A stretch of DNA of 64,000 nt, from NCBI RefSeq assembly GCF_032484785.1, contig NZ_JAUETR010000001.1, positions 5,335,501 to 5,399,500 on the forward strand, written 5' to 3'. Under the pieces are notes generated by a model. That model made no database searches, was not told where the DNA came from, and saw only the letters and a list, made by a program, of their open reading frames with translations. Shown here piece after piece: positions 20,598-29,315 of the stretch. This DNA comes from Bradyrhizobium sp. SZCCHNS1050. GTDB lineage: Bacteria; Pseudomonadota; Alphaproteobacteria; Rhizobiales; Xanthobacteraceae. Position numbers and translations under genes: made by a program. Positions within the stretch are counted from its first letter, which is position 1. Each line of letters begins with the position of its first letter.

Positions 20598-22124
20598 TTA
20601 CACCAGGGCCGACGCGATCGCGTCGGCGTGGCTCCGGATGGCGCGGATCTCCGCCGCGCTGCGGCGCTCGAGATTGACGTACTGGTTGCGCATGCGGCCA
20701 TTATTGGCGAAGCGCCGGCGGTGCTTGGCAAGGAAGCTCCAATACAGCGTCGTGAGCGGGCAGGCCCTGTCGCCGGTCGCCTGCTTCGGATCGTAGCGGC
20801 AGTTGCGGCAATGGTCGCTCATGCGGTCGATGTAGTGGCCCGACGCCGCATAGGGCTTGGTGCCGACCACGCCGCCGTCGCCATGCTGGCTCATGCCGAG
20901 CGTGTTGGGCAGCGACACCCAGTCGATGGCGTCGTGAAACATCGACATGTGCCAGAGGTGCACATCGTAGGGCCGGACGCCGAGCAGCATCGCGAACAGG
21001 CCGAGCACCATCAGCCGCTCGATGTGATGCGCATAGGCGTGATCGATGGTATGGCCGATCGCCTGCGCCAGGCAGCGCATCTCGGTCTCGCCGGTCCAGT
21101 AGAAGCGCGGCATCGGCAGGCCGGCGTCGAGCGCGTTCTCATCGGCGTAGTGAGGCATGCGCTGCCAATAGATGCCGCGCACGAATTCCCGCCAGCCGAT
21201 GATCTGGCGGACGAAGCCCTCGAGCGCGTTCAGCGGCGCGTTGCGGCTCTGAAGCGCGGCCGCGACCACTTCGCGCGGATTCAGCATGTGCAGGTTCAGC
21301 GCGCCCGACAGCCGCGAGTGATACAGGAACGGCTCGTCGCTCAGCATCGCGTCCTGATAGGTGCCGAACAAGGAGAGGCGCCAGGCGACGAAATCGGAAA
21401 GCTCGGTCAGCGCGTCGACGCGCGACACCGGCAGGTCGAAGCGGTCGAGCTTGCCGGGACTGTTGGAGAAGCGCGCCGCGACCAGCTTGAGCACGTCGCG
21501 CGTGATCGCGTCGGGCGCATAGGATCTGGCGACGGGGATCGGCGGGCGCGACTTGCCGAATCCCTTGCGGTTCTCGGCGTCGAAATTCCAGCTGCCGCCG
21601 ACCGGGCGGCCGCTCTCGTCGATCAGGATGCCGGTCTTGCGCCGCATCGCGCGGTAGAACGTCTCCATGATCGGGCGCGGATGGCGCTCGGTGAAGGCGT
21701 CGAACTCCTCCGCCGTGCACAGGAAGTGGCGGTCGGCGCGGATGTCGGGCCGCTGCGGCAGCTTGCGCAAGCCCTCGCGCACGCGAAAATCGCCGGGCTC
21801 CAGCACGATGGTCGCCGCAGGCCGCAGCGCCGCCTGATGCCGCGCGATCTCGCTGTCGAGTGCGCCGGTGTTGGCGGGATCATCGAGCCGGACGTAATGG
21901 ACGGTGCGGCCGCGGCTCTCGAGATCGGCGCGGAAGTGGCGCATCGCCGCGAAGAAATACGCGATGCGCATCTTGTGCTGCGGAACGTAGCTGGCCTCGT
22001 CGCTGACCTCCATCTGCAGCACGGCGTCCTGCTCCGGGTCGAAGCCGTCGAAGGCCGCCGAGTCCGCATCGAGCTGGTCGCCCAGCACGATGACAAGGTG
22101 TCTTACGGCACGTGTCCTGGTCAT
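20598..22124 (-). CDS. phrB: FeS-containing bacterial cryptochrome/(6-4) photolyase
   Basis: The 508-residue protein is of the FeS-BCP group (deoxyribodipyrimidine photolyase-related). The four cysteine ligands of the [4Fe-4S] cluster are at 351, 439, 442 and 455. As I recall, Agrobacterium PhrB has its ligands one position lower each, and a length of 507. The FAD-binding helical domain includes GTYQDAML, SRLSGALNLHML, IIGWREFVRGIYW and MFHDAIDWVSLPNTLGMSQHGDGG. It should repair (6-4) photoproducts or sense blue light, using FAD and a ribolumazine antenna. It sits 30 bp after an ECF sigma gene in an RpoE/ChrR neighbourhood, consistent with light-stress regulation. Confidence 0.92.
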   Translation of the reverse strand: MTRTRAVRHLVIVLGDQLDADSAAFDGFDPEQDAVLQMEVSDEASYVPQHKMRIAYFFAAMRHFRADLESRGRTVHYVRLDDPANTGALDSEIARHQAALRPAATIVLEPGDFRVREGLRKLPQRPDIRADRHFLCTAEEFDAFTERHPRPIMETFYRAMRRKTGILIDESGRPVGGSWNFDAENRKGFGKSRPPIPVARSYAPDAITRDVLKLVAARFSNSPGKLDRFDLPVSRVDALTELSDFVAWRLSLFGTYQDAMLSDEPFLYHSRLSGALNLHMLNPREVVAAALQSRNAPLNALEGFVRQIIGWREFVRGIYWQRMPHYADENALDAGLPMPRFYWTGETEMRCLAQAIGHTIDHAYAHHIERLMVLGLFAMLLGVRPYDVHLWHMSMFHDAIDWVSLPNTLGMSQHGDGGVVGTKPYAASGHYIDRMSDHCRNCRYDPKQATGDRACPLTTLYWSFLAKHRRRFANNGRMRNQYVNLERRSAAEIRAIRSHADAIASALV

Positions 22125-22154
22125 GGGACCTTGGTCATCACGCCATGCAGCCGA

Positions 22155-22754
22155 TCAGGCGGCCGCCGCGGTAACCGCGTGGGCCTGGCCAAGACAGTCC
22201 TTGCGCACCGTGAGCAGGCTGCGATGCAGCCAGGTCTTGATGGTGCCGACCGGCACGCCAAACCGTTCCGACAGACGCGTCCGGCTTTCGCCCTCGAGAT
22301 AGGCGAGCGCCAGCAGCCGTCGGCGCTCCTCCGGCAGCCGCCCAAGCGCCTCGCGGGCGATCGGTTCCGCCAGCGCGTAGTCGAATTCGTCGGCGGCGCT
22401 GTCGGCGGAATCGGGGATCGCGAGGGCCTCATCGAGCTCCGAGGTCGGCACGCCGGTGGCGCGCAGCGCGTCGATCGCGGTGTTGCGCATGATGCTGCAC
22501 ATCCAGGTGATGGGCGAGGCGCGCGTCGGGTCGAAGCTCGCGGCATGCCGCCAGATCTTCAGGTAGCCATCCTGCAGGATGTCGTCGAGGTCAGCCGCGG
22601 ACGGCAGCAAGGCGCGCACGGTCTTCCGCATCTTCAAGATCGTTGCAGCATGGAGCTCGGCAAAGGCTTGCTCATCGTTGCGTCAGGCACGGGCCAGCAG
22701 GCTGCCAAGATGCGCGACGCAACCCTTCTGATCCGCGCTTGCTGATCGCATCAT
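22155..22754 (-). pseudogene. ECF sigma factor gene interrupted by an in-frame TGA
   Basis: A strong ribosome binding site (TGGAGGAGA) precedes tandem ATG codons at 22754. The frame reads 23 codons (MMRSASADQ...LLARA) to TGA at 22685-22683, then continues with RNDEQAFAELHAAT and a complete ECF sigma factor to 22155. The residues on both sides of the stop together form a normal region 2 N-terminus ('LLAR..xRNDEQAFAELHAAT'). Region 2 (DILQDGYLKIW, ITWMCSIMRNTAIDALR) and region 4 (LPEERRRLLALAYLEGESRTRLSERFGVPVGTIKTWLHR) are intact. Translation from the internal TTG at 22637 would give 160 residues lacking the first helix. It may be a recent nonsense mutation, readthrough or a sequencing error. 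The paralogous rpoE nearby is intact. Confidence 0.75.
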
Positions 22755-22802
22755 TCTCCTCCATGCGCTCTCTCTGAACGGAAACGGGGCAGAGTCAGAT
22801 GC

Positions 22803-22808
22803 GGATCA
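22803..22808 (-). promoter_or_regulatory. Candidate RpoE-type -35 element upstream of the interrupted sigma gene
   Basis: TGATCC on the minus strand lies 48 bp upstream of the ATG at 22754. TGATCC is the -35 hexamer known for the RpoE/ChrR group. The matching -10 region (TTTCCG after 18 bp) is poor, so the call is tentative. Confidence 0.35.
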
Positions 22809-22906
22809 CCGCCAGCGTGCTGTCGGTATCGCGCGGAGGGAAGTGGCGAATCGTCCAGCCGATCTAGCTCGTCTTGATTGCTCCGCGGCGGCACGCCACG
22901 ATGCGA

Positions 22907-23557
22907 TCAGAGCCGGACGAAGGGGCTGATGAGGCGGCCGAGCAGGCCGTGCATGCGCAGGTCGCCGGTCATGGCGACGAGGCAGAGGCAGGGGCCCTCG
23001 TCACCGACCACCGGACGATGGTCGACCTCGTCGTCGCCATAGTCGAAGTCGCCGGGTCCGTAATAGCCGCCGAGATGGCTGAAGCTGCCCTTCAGCACGC
23101 AGGTCAGCTCATTGCCGGAATGCGTATGCTCCAGCATCCGCGCCCCTGGCTCCGAGCGCAGCAAGAAGGCGCGCGATTTGCCGGTGCCAGGCAGCAGGAT
23201 CGGGCGCATGCTGATGCCGGGTGCCACGCGCCGGCGCTTGCCGATCTTGCAGCGCTTGACCATCTCGGGCAGGTCCGCGAGCTCGGGATCGTGCTCGGCG
23301 ACCTCGCTCACCTGCGGCGCCGCCTGCGGGCGTCGATCGATGCGGGCCATCACGGCATCGAAAGCATCCGCGCCCGTCGCGATCGGCTCGGCCGCGTCCA
23401 GCGAGGCGCCGGCGAGCTGCTCGATGGCGCGGACGAAGCGCTGGCATCGGCCGCAATCGGCGACATGGACACCGACGACCAGCCGCTCGGCCTCGTCGAG
23501 CGCACCAGTGGCGAAGTCGGCCAGCAGGTCTTCCGGCGGGTGGTGGCTGATCGTCAT
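22907..23557 (-). CDS. chrR: ChrR-family cupin anti-sigma factor
   Basis: The 216-residue protein has two domains. Residues about 1-85 form the zinc-binding anti-sigma domain (HHPPEDLLADFATGALD and HVADCGRCQ, giving the His...His-x3-Cys-x2-Cys ligands). Residues about 100-200 form a cupin (RSEPGARMLEHTHSGNELTCVLKG, then GDFDYGDDEVDHRPVV) with the metal-binding His/Glu set. In Rhodobacter, ChrR holds RpoE inactive and releases it on singlet oxygen. Its ATG overlaps the rpoE stop (ATGA), so the pair is co-translated. Confidence 0.92.
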   Translation of the reverse strand: MTISHHPPEDLLADFATGALDEAERLVVGVHVADCGRCQRFVRAIEQLAGASLDAAEPIATGADAFDAVMARIDRRPQAAPQVSEVAEHDPELADLPEMVKRCKIGKRRRVAPGISMRPILLPGTGKSRAFLLRSEPGARMLEHTHSGNELTCVLKGSFSHLGGYYGPGDFDYGDDEVDHRPVVGDEGPCLCLVAMTGDLRMHGLLGRLISPFVRL

Positions 23558-24123
23558 GTCGCGTCGTCCAACAGGTCTCTCAGGCGATTCATCGCCAGTC
23601 TGATTCGTGACTTTACCGTACCCAGCGGCAGGCCGAGCACCGCCGCGATTTCCGAATGCGGTCGTTCCTCAACGAACGACAGGCGGATCACGGTGGATTG
23701 CTCCGCCGATAATCTTTCGATCGCGGCCGCTACCCGTGTGGCATCTTCGACACGCGAGACGATCTGGTCGGCTGCGAGCGTCGGATCGGCTTCCTCGTCG
23801 CGCCCCACTTCTCTGCTCAGCCGGCTGTCGCGGGCGGCCTTGCGCACGGCGTCGATCCGCTGGTTGCGCGCGATCGTGAAGATCCAGGCGGCCGCGCCGG
23901 CCGTCGACGGATCGAATTGCCCCGCCTTCGTCCACACCGCCACCATGGTGGATTGGGCGATTTCCTCGGCGTCGTCGGCGTTGCAGCCGGTCTTGATGAG
24001 GAAACCTTTGATGCGGGGCGCAAAATGCGCGAACAGGGCCTTGAACGCCTCGCGGTCGCCGCGCGCGGCGACGCGTCCGATCAATTCAGCCCAATCCACA
24101 GTCGCCTTCGGCCCTCTGCTCAC
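23554..24123 (-). CDS. rpoE: ECF sigma factor RpoE (ChrR-controlled group)
   Basis: This ECF sigma factor (189 residues from the GTG at 24123) has region 2 (REAFKALFAHFAPRIKGFLIKTGCNADDAEEIAQSTM in part, WIFTIARNQRIDAVRK) and region 4 (LSAEQSTVIRLSFVEERPHSEIAAVLGLPLGTVKSRIRLAMNRLR). 'HFAPRIKGFL' is characteristic of the RpoE-ChrR pair that answers singlet oxygen. The start is uncertain: GTG at 24123 has AAGGTG upstream and places about ten residues before the conserved Trp, as in homologues, whereas ATG at 24210 would add 29. It overlaps chrR by 4 bp. Confidence 0.88.
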   Translation of the reverse strand: MSRGPKATVDWAELIGRVAARGDREAFKALFAHFAPRIKGFLIKTGCNADDAEEIAQSTMVAVWTKAGQFDPSTAGAAAWIFTIARNQRIDAVRKAARDSRLSREVGRDEEADPTLAADQIVSRVEDATRVAAAIERLSAEQSTVIRLSFVEERPHSEIAAVLGLPLGTVKSRIRLAMNRLRDLLDDAT

Positions 24124-24247
24124 ATTCACCTTGGTACGGGCGCCCAAGGCCCGTGCAAATCGATGCCGGGACGATGCCACGTTCCATTGCGCTAATCCAG
24201 CCGCTCTCATCGCGTGGTCATGGTCCCCGGCACGCATGCTTGATCCC

Positions 24248-24277
24248 GGATAACGTGGCTCATGGACGGCTGGATCA
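24248..24277 (-). promoter_or_regulatory. Candidate RpoE-dependent promoter upstream of rpoE
   Basis: On the minus strand, TGATCC (24277-24272) is followed after 18 bp by TTATCC (24253-24248), about 125 bp upstream of the rpoE start. TGATCC matches the -35 hexamer of this sigma group, and autoregulation of rpoE-chrR is usual. The -10 match is weak. Confidence 0.45.
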
Positions 24278-24304
24278 CAGCGGGCGGACGATTTTCCGTG
24301 CCCC

Positions 24305-24925
24305 TCAATCCTTCAGGTCGGAATTGACCATAGCCAGGAACTCCTGGCGGCTCATCGGGTCGGTGCGGAAGCAGCCGAGCATGCGGCTGGTGGTGAGATC
24401 GACGCCGTGCTTCTTGACGCCGCGCGAGCTGATGCAGTGATGGGCTGCCTTGATCACGACCGCCACGCCCTGCGGCTGCAGCACCTCGTCGATGATGTTG
24501 GCGATCTCGGCGGTCATGCGTTCCTGGATCTGCAGCCGGCTGGCATAGGCCTCGACGACCCGGGCGAGCTTGGAAATCCCGACCACGCGGTTGCGCGGCA
24601 CGTAGCCGACCCAGGCGCGGCCGATGATGGGCGCCATGTGGTGCTCGCAATGGCTCTGGAACGGGATGTTCCGCAACAGCACCATCTCGTCGTAGCCGGC
24701 GGTCTCCTCGAACGTCTTGCGCAGATACTCCTCGGGGTTCTGCTCATAGCCGGAAAAATAGCTCTTGTAGGCCCGCGCGACGCGGGCCGGGGTCTCGGAG
24801 AGACCCTCGCGTGACGGGTCCTCGCCGATCCAGGTCAGGATGGTGCGGATGGCGTCCTCGACGTCATCCTGGGTGACCTCAACCGGGTCGCAGGCGAACG
24901 GAAGTTTCTTGGCTGTCTGGCGCAC
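24305..24925 (-). CDS. folE: GTP cyclohydrolase I
   Basis: This 206-residue enzyme of the FolE type I family converts GTP to 7,8-dihydroneopterin triphosphate for folate and pterins. The zinc ligands are visible in [15 protein letters not shown] (Cys, His) and [12 protein letters not shown] (Cys). Other hallmarks are [37 protein letters not shown] and GCFRTDP. The start is GTG at 24925 with GGAG eight bases upstream. Its position beside the photolyase/RpoE module may be chance or may reflect pterin demand. Confidence 0.95.
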   Translation of the reverse strand: MRQTAKKLPFACDPVEVTQDDVEDAIRTILTWIGEDPSREGLSETPARVARAYKSYFSGYEQNPEEYLRKTFEETAGYDEMVLLRNIPFQSHCEHHMAPIIGRAWVGYVPRNRVVGISKLARVVEAYASRLQIQERMTAEIANIIDEVLQPQGVAVVIKAAHHCISSRGVKKHGVDLTTSRMLGCFRTDPMSRQEFLAMVNSDLKD

Positions 24926-25015
24926 GATGGCTCTCCAAAAACCAAGAAACGGTTCCGGTGTCGGAACGGATCACGTCTTGTGGGGGCGATTTCCGCAACC
25001 GATGGCTCGCCGCCG

Positions 25016-26752
25016 TCAGCTCGCCTTGCGCAGCCGCATCTCCGCAGACGGACCCGAGCGCAGGTTCTGGAAGAACTTCTCGACCTCGTTAGCGAGCGTC
25101 TGCGCGGTCGCGTTGAGGTCGCCGGACGCCGACAGGACGGAGGCGGCGGCCGTCGAGGTCTCGCTGATGGCGTCGCGCAGCGAGTCGATGTTCATGACCA
25201 GCGTCTGGTTGCCCTGGGCGGTCGACTGCGCGTTGGTCGAGATCTCCCGCGTCGCCTGGTCCTGCTGCTGGATGGCATTGGAGATGTTCGAGGTGATCTC
25301 GTTGATGCCGCGGACCGCCTGGCCAATCTCGCGGACGGCGTCGACCGCGGTCTTGGTCGAGGCCTGGATCAGGCCGACGTTCTGGCTGATCTCCTCGGTC
25401 GCCTTGGCCGTCTGCCCGGCCAGCGCCTTGACCTCGTGAGCGACCACGGCAAAGCCACGGCCGGCCTCGCCGGCGCGGGCGGCCTCGATGGTCGCATTCA
25501 GCGCGAGGAGATTGGTCTGCTCGGCGATGGTCTGGATCAGGGTCAGTACGCCGTCGATGCGCTGGGTGGCGGCGGCAAGGCCCTCGATCTCCGTGACCGA
25601 CTTCTCGGTGCGTTGGCCGGTCTGCTCGACGGCGCCGGCCGACTGCCGGATCTGCCGGCCGATCTCCTCGACCGACGTCGACAGCTCCTCTGCGGCGCTG
25701 GCGACGGCGGAGACGTTGGTCGAGGCCTGCGACGTGGCGCCGGCCGCGGTGACCGCGCGCTCGTTGGCGTCGGCCGTCAGCCGCGTGATCATCTCGGCGG
25801 TTTGGCGCATCGCGGCGGCGTTCTCGGTGACGGTCCGCATCACGCTGCCGATCGCGGTGCGGAATTGCTCGACCGCGGTCTCGATGTGGCGGGCCCGGGC
25901 TTCGCGGATTTCCGAGTCCTGCGAGACCTGGACATTGAGGTCGCGGTTATGGGCCATCGCCTGCTGGAACACGCCGATGGCGCGGGCGAGCTCGCCGATC
26001 TCGTCGGCCCGTCCGGCATGCGGCACCTCGACGTTCTCGGCGCCGGTCGCGACCTGGCGGATCGTATCGGTGATCTGCGACAGCGGCCGAGCGATCGAGC
26101 GGGCGATGATCACCACGCCGGCTGCGACCAGAACCAGCATCAGGCCGCCAAGACCGGTCAGCACGAGCGAGAGCTTGTTGTTCAGCGCCGTTTCCTCGGC
26201 GATCTTTCCTGCGCGCTCGACATAGACTTTGGACAGCGCCTCGAGATCCGTGTTGAGCGCCTTGCGCACGGAGCGATTGGCATCGTTGTCGCCCCACTCG
26301 CGTCCCGCAGCCGGGCTGATTTCATTGGCGCGGCGGACCAGTTCGGCGCGGAATTCGACGAATTGCTCGATCCGCTTCTTGAACGTTGCGAATTGCTGGG
26401 CGTCGTCGGCCTGGACGATCGCCTGCCACTTGTCGACGACCTTCAGGATGTCGGCATTGAACTTGAGCAAGCCGTTGCCGTATTGCTTCACGACGGCGGG
26501 GTCTGTCGACATATAGACGCCGCGCGACTCCATGACGACGGCATAGACAAGGCCGTTGACCAGCTGAACGTTGTGAGCGGCGAGATTGGCTGTCTCGATG
26601 GCTTTGATGAGCTCCGTGGCTCGCCGCGAGTTGTAGTCGGACAGCCAGGTGATTGCGGCGGTCAATAGCGCAAACAACGCAAAGATTGCGTAGAGCTTGA
26701 CTGCGATGGATTGGCGCGTGGCCGTCTTCGTTGACGTCGGGCTTGAGGTCAT
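25016..26752 (-). CDS. Methyl-accepting chemotaxis protein
   Basis: This 578-residue chemoreceptor has a first membrane helix (about residues 18-40, [18 protein letters not shown]) and a periplasmic helical sensor of about 150 residues. A second membrane helix (about 193-216, [21 protein letters not shown]) precedes a HAMP domain ([20 protein letters not shown]) and a long cytoplasmic coiled coil. The signalling tip reads [20 protein letters not shown], then [15 protein letters not shown]. It lacks an obvious CheR/CheB tethering pentapeptide (C-terminus MRLRKAS). It stands alone, so the ligand is unknown. Confidence 0.93.
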   Translation of the reverse strand: MTSSPTSTKTATRQSIAVKLYAIFALFALLTAAITWLSDYNSRRATELIKAIETANLAAHNVQLVNGLVYAVVMESRGVYMSTDPAVVKQYGNGLLKFNADILKVVDKWQAIVQADDAQQFATFKKRIEQFVEFRAELVRRANEISPAAGREWGDNDANRSVRKALNTDLEALSKVYVERAGKIAEETALNNKLSLVLTGLGGLMLVLVAAGVVIIARSIARPLSQITDTIRQVATGAENVEVPHAGRADEIGELARAIGVFQQAMAHNRDLNVQVSQDSEIREARARHIETAVEQFRTAIGSVMRTVTENAAAMRQTAEMITRLTADANERAVTAAGATSQASTNVSAVASAAEELSTSVEEIGRQIRQSAGAVEQTGQRTEKSVTEIEGLAAATQRIDGVLTLIQTIAEQTNLLALNATIEAARAGEAGRGFAVVAHEVKALAGQTAKATEEISQNVGLIQASTKTAVDAVREIGQAVRGINEITSNISNAIQQQDQATREISTNAQSTAQGNQTLVMNIDSLRDAISETSTAAASVLSASGDLNATAQTLANEVEKFFQNLRSGPSAEMRLRKAS

Positions 26753-27334
26753 GAGGTGAGATACCGCGAGTTTTTGCTACGACGGAGGAGGCGCTTGATT
26801 GTTAATAGTTATGCAAAACCTTCATGGAGAAAGCGTTAAGTGGACACCGTCAGTATTATGCAACCACAGCGTACTTTGCTTGGCGTTTCAATCGATTAGT
26901 TGGTGCTCCGCAGCAGGGGAGGGCGTCGGGGCATCCGGTCGACTACGGAGGGCATGCGCCATTTCGAGGCTCCTCGTTCCCCTGCAAATGCATTGCAAAC
27001 CAGTGGCCGCGCACGCGCGCTCCGCAATTGGTTCGTCGGTCGGAGACAGGCGGGAGCAGTCGTCGCGCTCGACCGATCAATTATCCATCCGATTGGAACT
27101 TTGGATCGCCCTTCGCATTCCGCCATCCGTATTGCGATGCATCGGATCAGGTCGCCTCGTCAGGTCGCGTCTGATCATGCCAGGCAGCGTGAGCATCTGG
27201 CACGCGGCGGGGACGTCGCGCCTTGCGACAGGAGCGGAAGGCGCGATCGCACTCAACTTTTCCGGAAGGGGTAGCGAAGCCTTATCTTCGGCCGTAAGGT
27301 AACCGGTTAGCGGGTTTGTCGCGAGGGGCAGTCG
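26753..27334. other. Intergenic region between the chemoreceptor and hpnP
   Basis: These 582 bp should carry two divergent promoters. Open frames of up to about 167 codons occur here, but none has a ribosome binding site, family resemblance or typical codon use. I found no GGAAC-N16/17-CGTT promoter for hpnP. The part near 26790-26890 is AT-rich relative to the window. A small RNA cannot be excluded. Confidence 0.4.
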
Positions 27335-28921
27335 ATGAGATTCGAGGGCATCGAAACGGTACGTCGCATTCTCTGTGTGTTTCCGCGCTACACCTCGTCG
27401 TTCGGAACCTTCGAGCATGCCTATCCGCTCACCGACGGCATCCAGGCTTTCATGCCGCCGCAGGGGCTGCTGCTGATCGCGGCCTATCTTCCGGGTTCCT
27501 GGCAGGTGCGCTTCATCGATGAGAACATCCGCCCGGCGCAGGACGAGGATTTCTCATGGGCCGAAGCGGTGTTCGTCAGCGGCATGCACATCCAGCGTCA
27601 GCAGATGAACGACATCTGCCAGCGGGCGCACGCGTTCGACCTGCCGGTCGCGCTCGGCGGCCCCTCGGTCAGCGCCTGTCCGGACTACTACCCGAGCTTC
27701 GACTATCTGCATGTCGGCGAGCTCGGTGATGCGACCGACGAGCTGATCGCGCGGCTGGCGCGGGATCCGTCACGGCCTGCGCAGCAGGTCGTGCTGCGGA
27801 CCAACGAGCGGGTGGCGATGACGGATTTCCCGGTGCCGGCCTACGAGCTCGCCGAGGTGAAGAAGTACTTTCTCGGCAGTATCCAGTATTCCAGCGGCTG
27901 CCCCTATCAGTGCGAGTTCTGCGACATCCCCGGCCTCTATGGGCGCAACCCGCGCATCAAGTCGCCGCAGCAGATCATCGCCGAGCTGGACAAGCTCAGG
28001 GAATGCGGCGTCACCGGCTCGGTCTATTTTGTCGACGACAACTTCATCGGCAACCGCAAAGCCGCGACGGAGCTGCTGCCGCATCTGATCGAATGGCAGA
28101 AGCGCACCGGCTATGTGATGCGGCTCGCCTGCGAGGCCACGCTCAACATCGCCAAGCGGCCCGAGATCCTGGAGAAGATGCGTGAGGCCTATTTCATCAC
28201 CATCTTCTGCGGCATCGAGACGCCCGATCCGGATGCGCTGACGGCGATGCAGAAAGATCACAACATGATGGTGCCGATCCTGGAGGGGATCAGGACCATC
28301 AACAGCTACGGCATGGAGGTCGTCTCCGGTATCATCATGGGGCTGGACACCGACACGCCGCAGACCGCGGACGCGCTGCTGCGGTTCGTCGAGGAGAGCC
28401 GGATCCCGCTGCTCACGATCAATCTGCTGCAGGCGCTGCCGAAGACGCCCCTGTGGGACCGCCTCGAGCGCGAGGGTAGGCTGGTCCACGATGACGGTCG
28501 CGACTCCAACGTGAAATTCCTGATGCCCTATGACGAGGTGGTCACGGCGTGGCGGCGCTGCATGGAGGTGGCCTATGAGCCGGAGCGGCTGTTCGCGCGC
28601 TACAAGCACCAATGCGACACCACCTACGCCAACCGTATCGAGGTGCCGGTCAGCGACGAGATGAAGAGTTGGCCGAACATCAGGCGCGGCCTGGTCATGA
28701 TGGGCAAGATTTTCTGGAAGGTGGGCGTGCTCGGCGACTACAAGCGGCCGTTCTGGCGCTTTGCCTGGAGCCAGCTCAAGCGAGGCGAGATCGAGAATTT
28801 CATCGCCGTGGCGCTGATCGCGCATCACCTCATCATGTTTGCGCGCGCCGCCTCGCGCGGGCATCAGAACGCGTCGAACTACTCGATCCGGCTGCGCGAG
28901 GCCGCCCTTCCCGCAGGGTGA
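27335..28921 (+). CDS. hpnP: Hopanoid C-2 methylase (B12-binding radical SAM)
   Basis: The 528-residue protein has an N-terminal cobalamin-binding-like domain (about 1-165, PPQGLLLIAAYLPG, ALGGPSVSACPDYYP) and a radical SAM core with the cluster cysteines 189, 193 and 196 (SGCPYQCEFCDIPGLYGR). A C-terminal region of DUF4070 type follows. It should methylate C-2 of the hopanoid A-ring using S-adenosylmethionine and B12. 'RRILCVFPRYTSSFGTFEHAYPL' and 'FVSGMHIQRQQMNDIC' are, from memory, close to HpnP of Rhodopseudomonas and Bradyrhizobium. Other radical SAM/B12 paralogues exist, but the hopanoid neighbourhood supports this call. Confidence 0.83.
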   Translation: MRFEGIETVRRILCVFPRYTSSFGTFEHAYPLTDGIQAFMPPQGLLLIAAYLPGSWQVRFIDENIRPAQDEDFSWAEAVFVSGMHIQRQQMNDICQRAHAFDLPVALGGPSVSACPDYYPSFDYLHVGELGDATDELIARLARDPSRPAQQVVLRTNERVAMTDFPVPAYELAEVKKYFLGSIQYSSGCPYQCEFCDIPGLYGRNPRIKSPQQIIAELDKLRECGVTGSVYFVDDNFIGNRKAATELLPHLIEWQKRTGYVMRLACEATLNIAKRPEILEKMREAYFITIFCGIETPDPDALTAMQKDHNMMVPILEGIRTINSYGMEVVSGIIMGLDTDTPQTADALLRFVEESRIPLLTINLLQALPKTPLWDRLEREGRLVHDDGRDSNVKFLMPYDEVVTAWRRCMEVAYEPERLFARYKHQCDTTYANRIEVPVSDEMKSWPNIRRGLVMMGKIFWKVGVLGDYKRPFWRFAWSQLKRGEIENFIAVALIAHHLIMFARAASRGHQNASNYSIRLREAALPAG

Positions 28922-29315
28922 TGGTCCTCTGTGGAACTGGGGGCGGCGGGTGGTGCTCGCCAGCACCGGCTCGCGGCCTGCCCAGAGCAAGGGACGGCTC
29001 GGTCGGATACCGGTCCTTGAGTCGTTCAGGTTTCGAGGCCCCGCGTCCGTCGGGGCCATCCACGCTCTTTTCAAGCACGGCAGAATCGTGGCGTGATCGG
29101 AAGCCGTGGCGGCTCGCCGTATTGTGTGGCCGCGCATGGTTGCGGCCGGGGAGTGAACCCTGCTAGATCGCCTCGACGAATTTTCACGTGTTTTCAAGGA
29201 TTAGCTTGGGCTGCGGGCCACAATGCGGTCATCTCTGCTTCGCTGAGCGGCCTTATTTCTGCCCTATGCGCTCAGGCCCTCAGAATTGGGCCGCACCCCA
29301 ACCACTGGACACCGC
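28922..29315. other. Intergenic region between hpnP and the MMPL exporter
   Basis: These 394 bp hold no convincing gene. A GC hairpin (GGCCCCG 29037-29043 with CGGGGCC 29051-29057) has no T-tract, so it is at best a weak terminator. The AT-richer stretch 29170-29210 may carry the promoter of the next gene. Confidence 0.4.

Noticed and set aside
22683..22685. TGA in the ECF gene as a selenocysteine codon
   Set aside because: The position is not a catalytic cysteine in sigma factors and no selenocysteine insertion hairpin is apparent just after it.
27093..27119. GGAAC near 27093 as an EcfG promoter for hpnP
   Set aside because: The base stretch 16-17 bp downstream reads CATTC/ATTCC rather than CGTT, and it lies about 240 bp from the gene.
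26799..27302. A 167-codon open frame upstream of hpnP
   Set aside because: It has no ribosome binding site and no recognisable domain, and overlapping frames on the same DNA are equally open.
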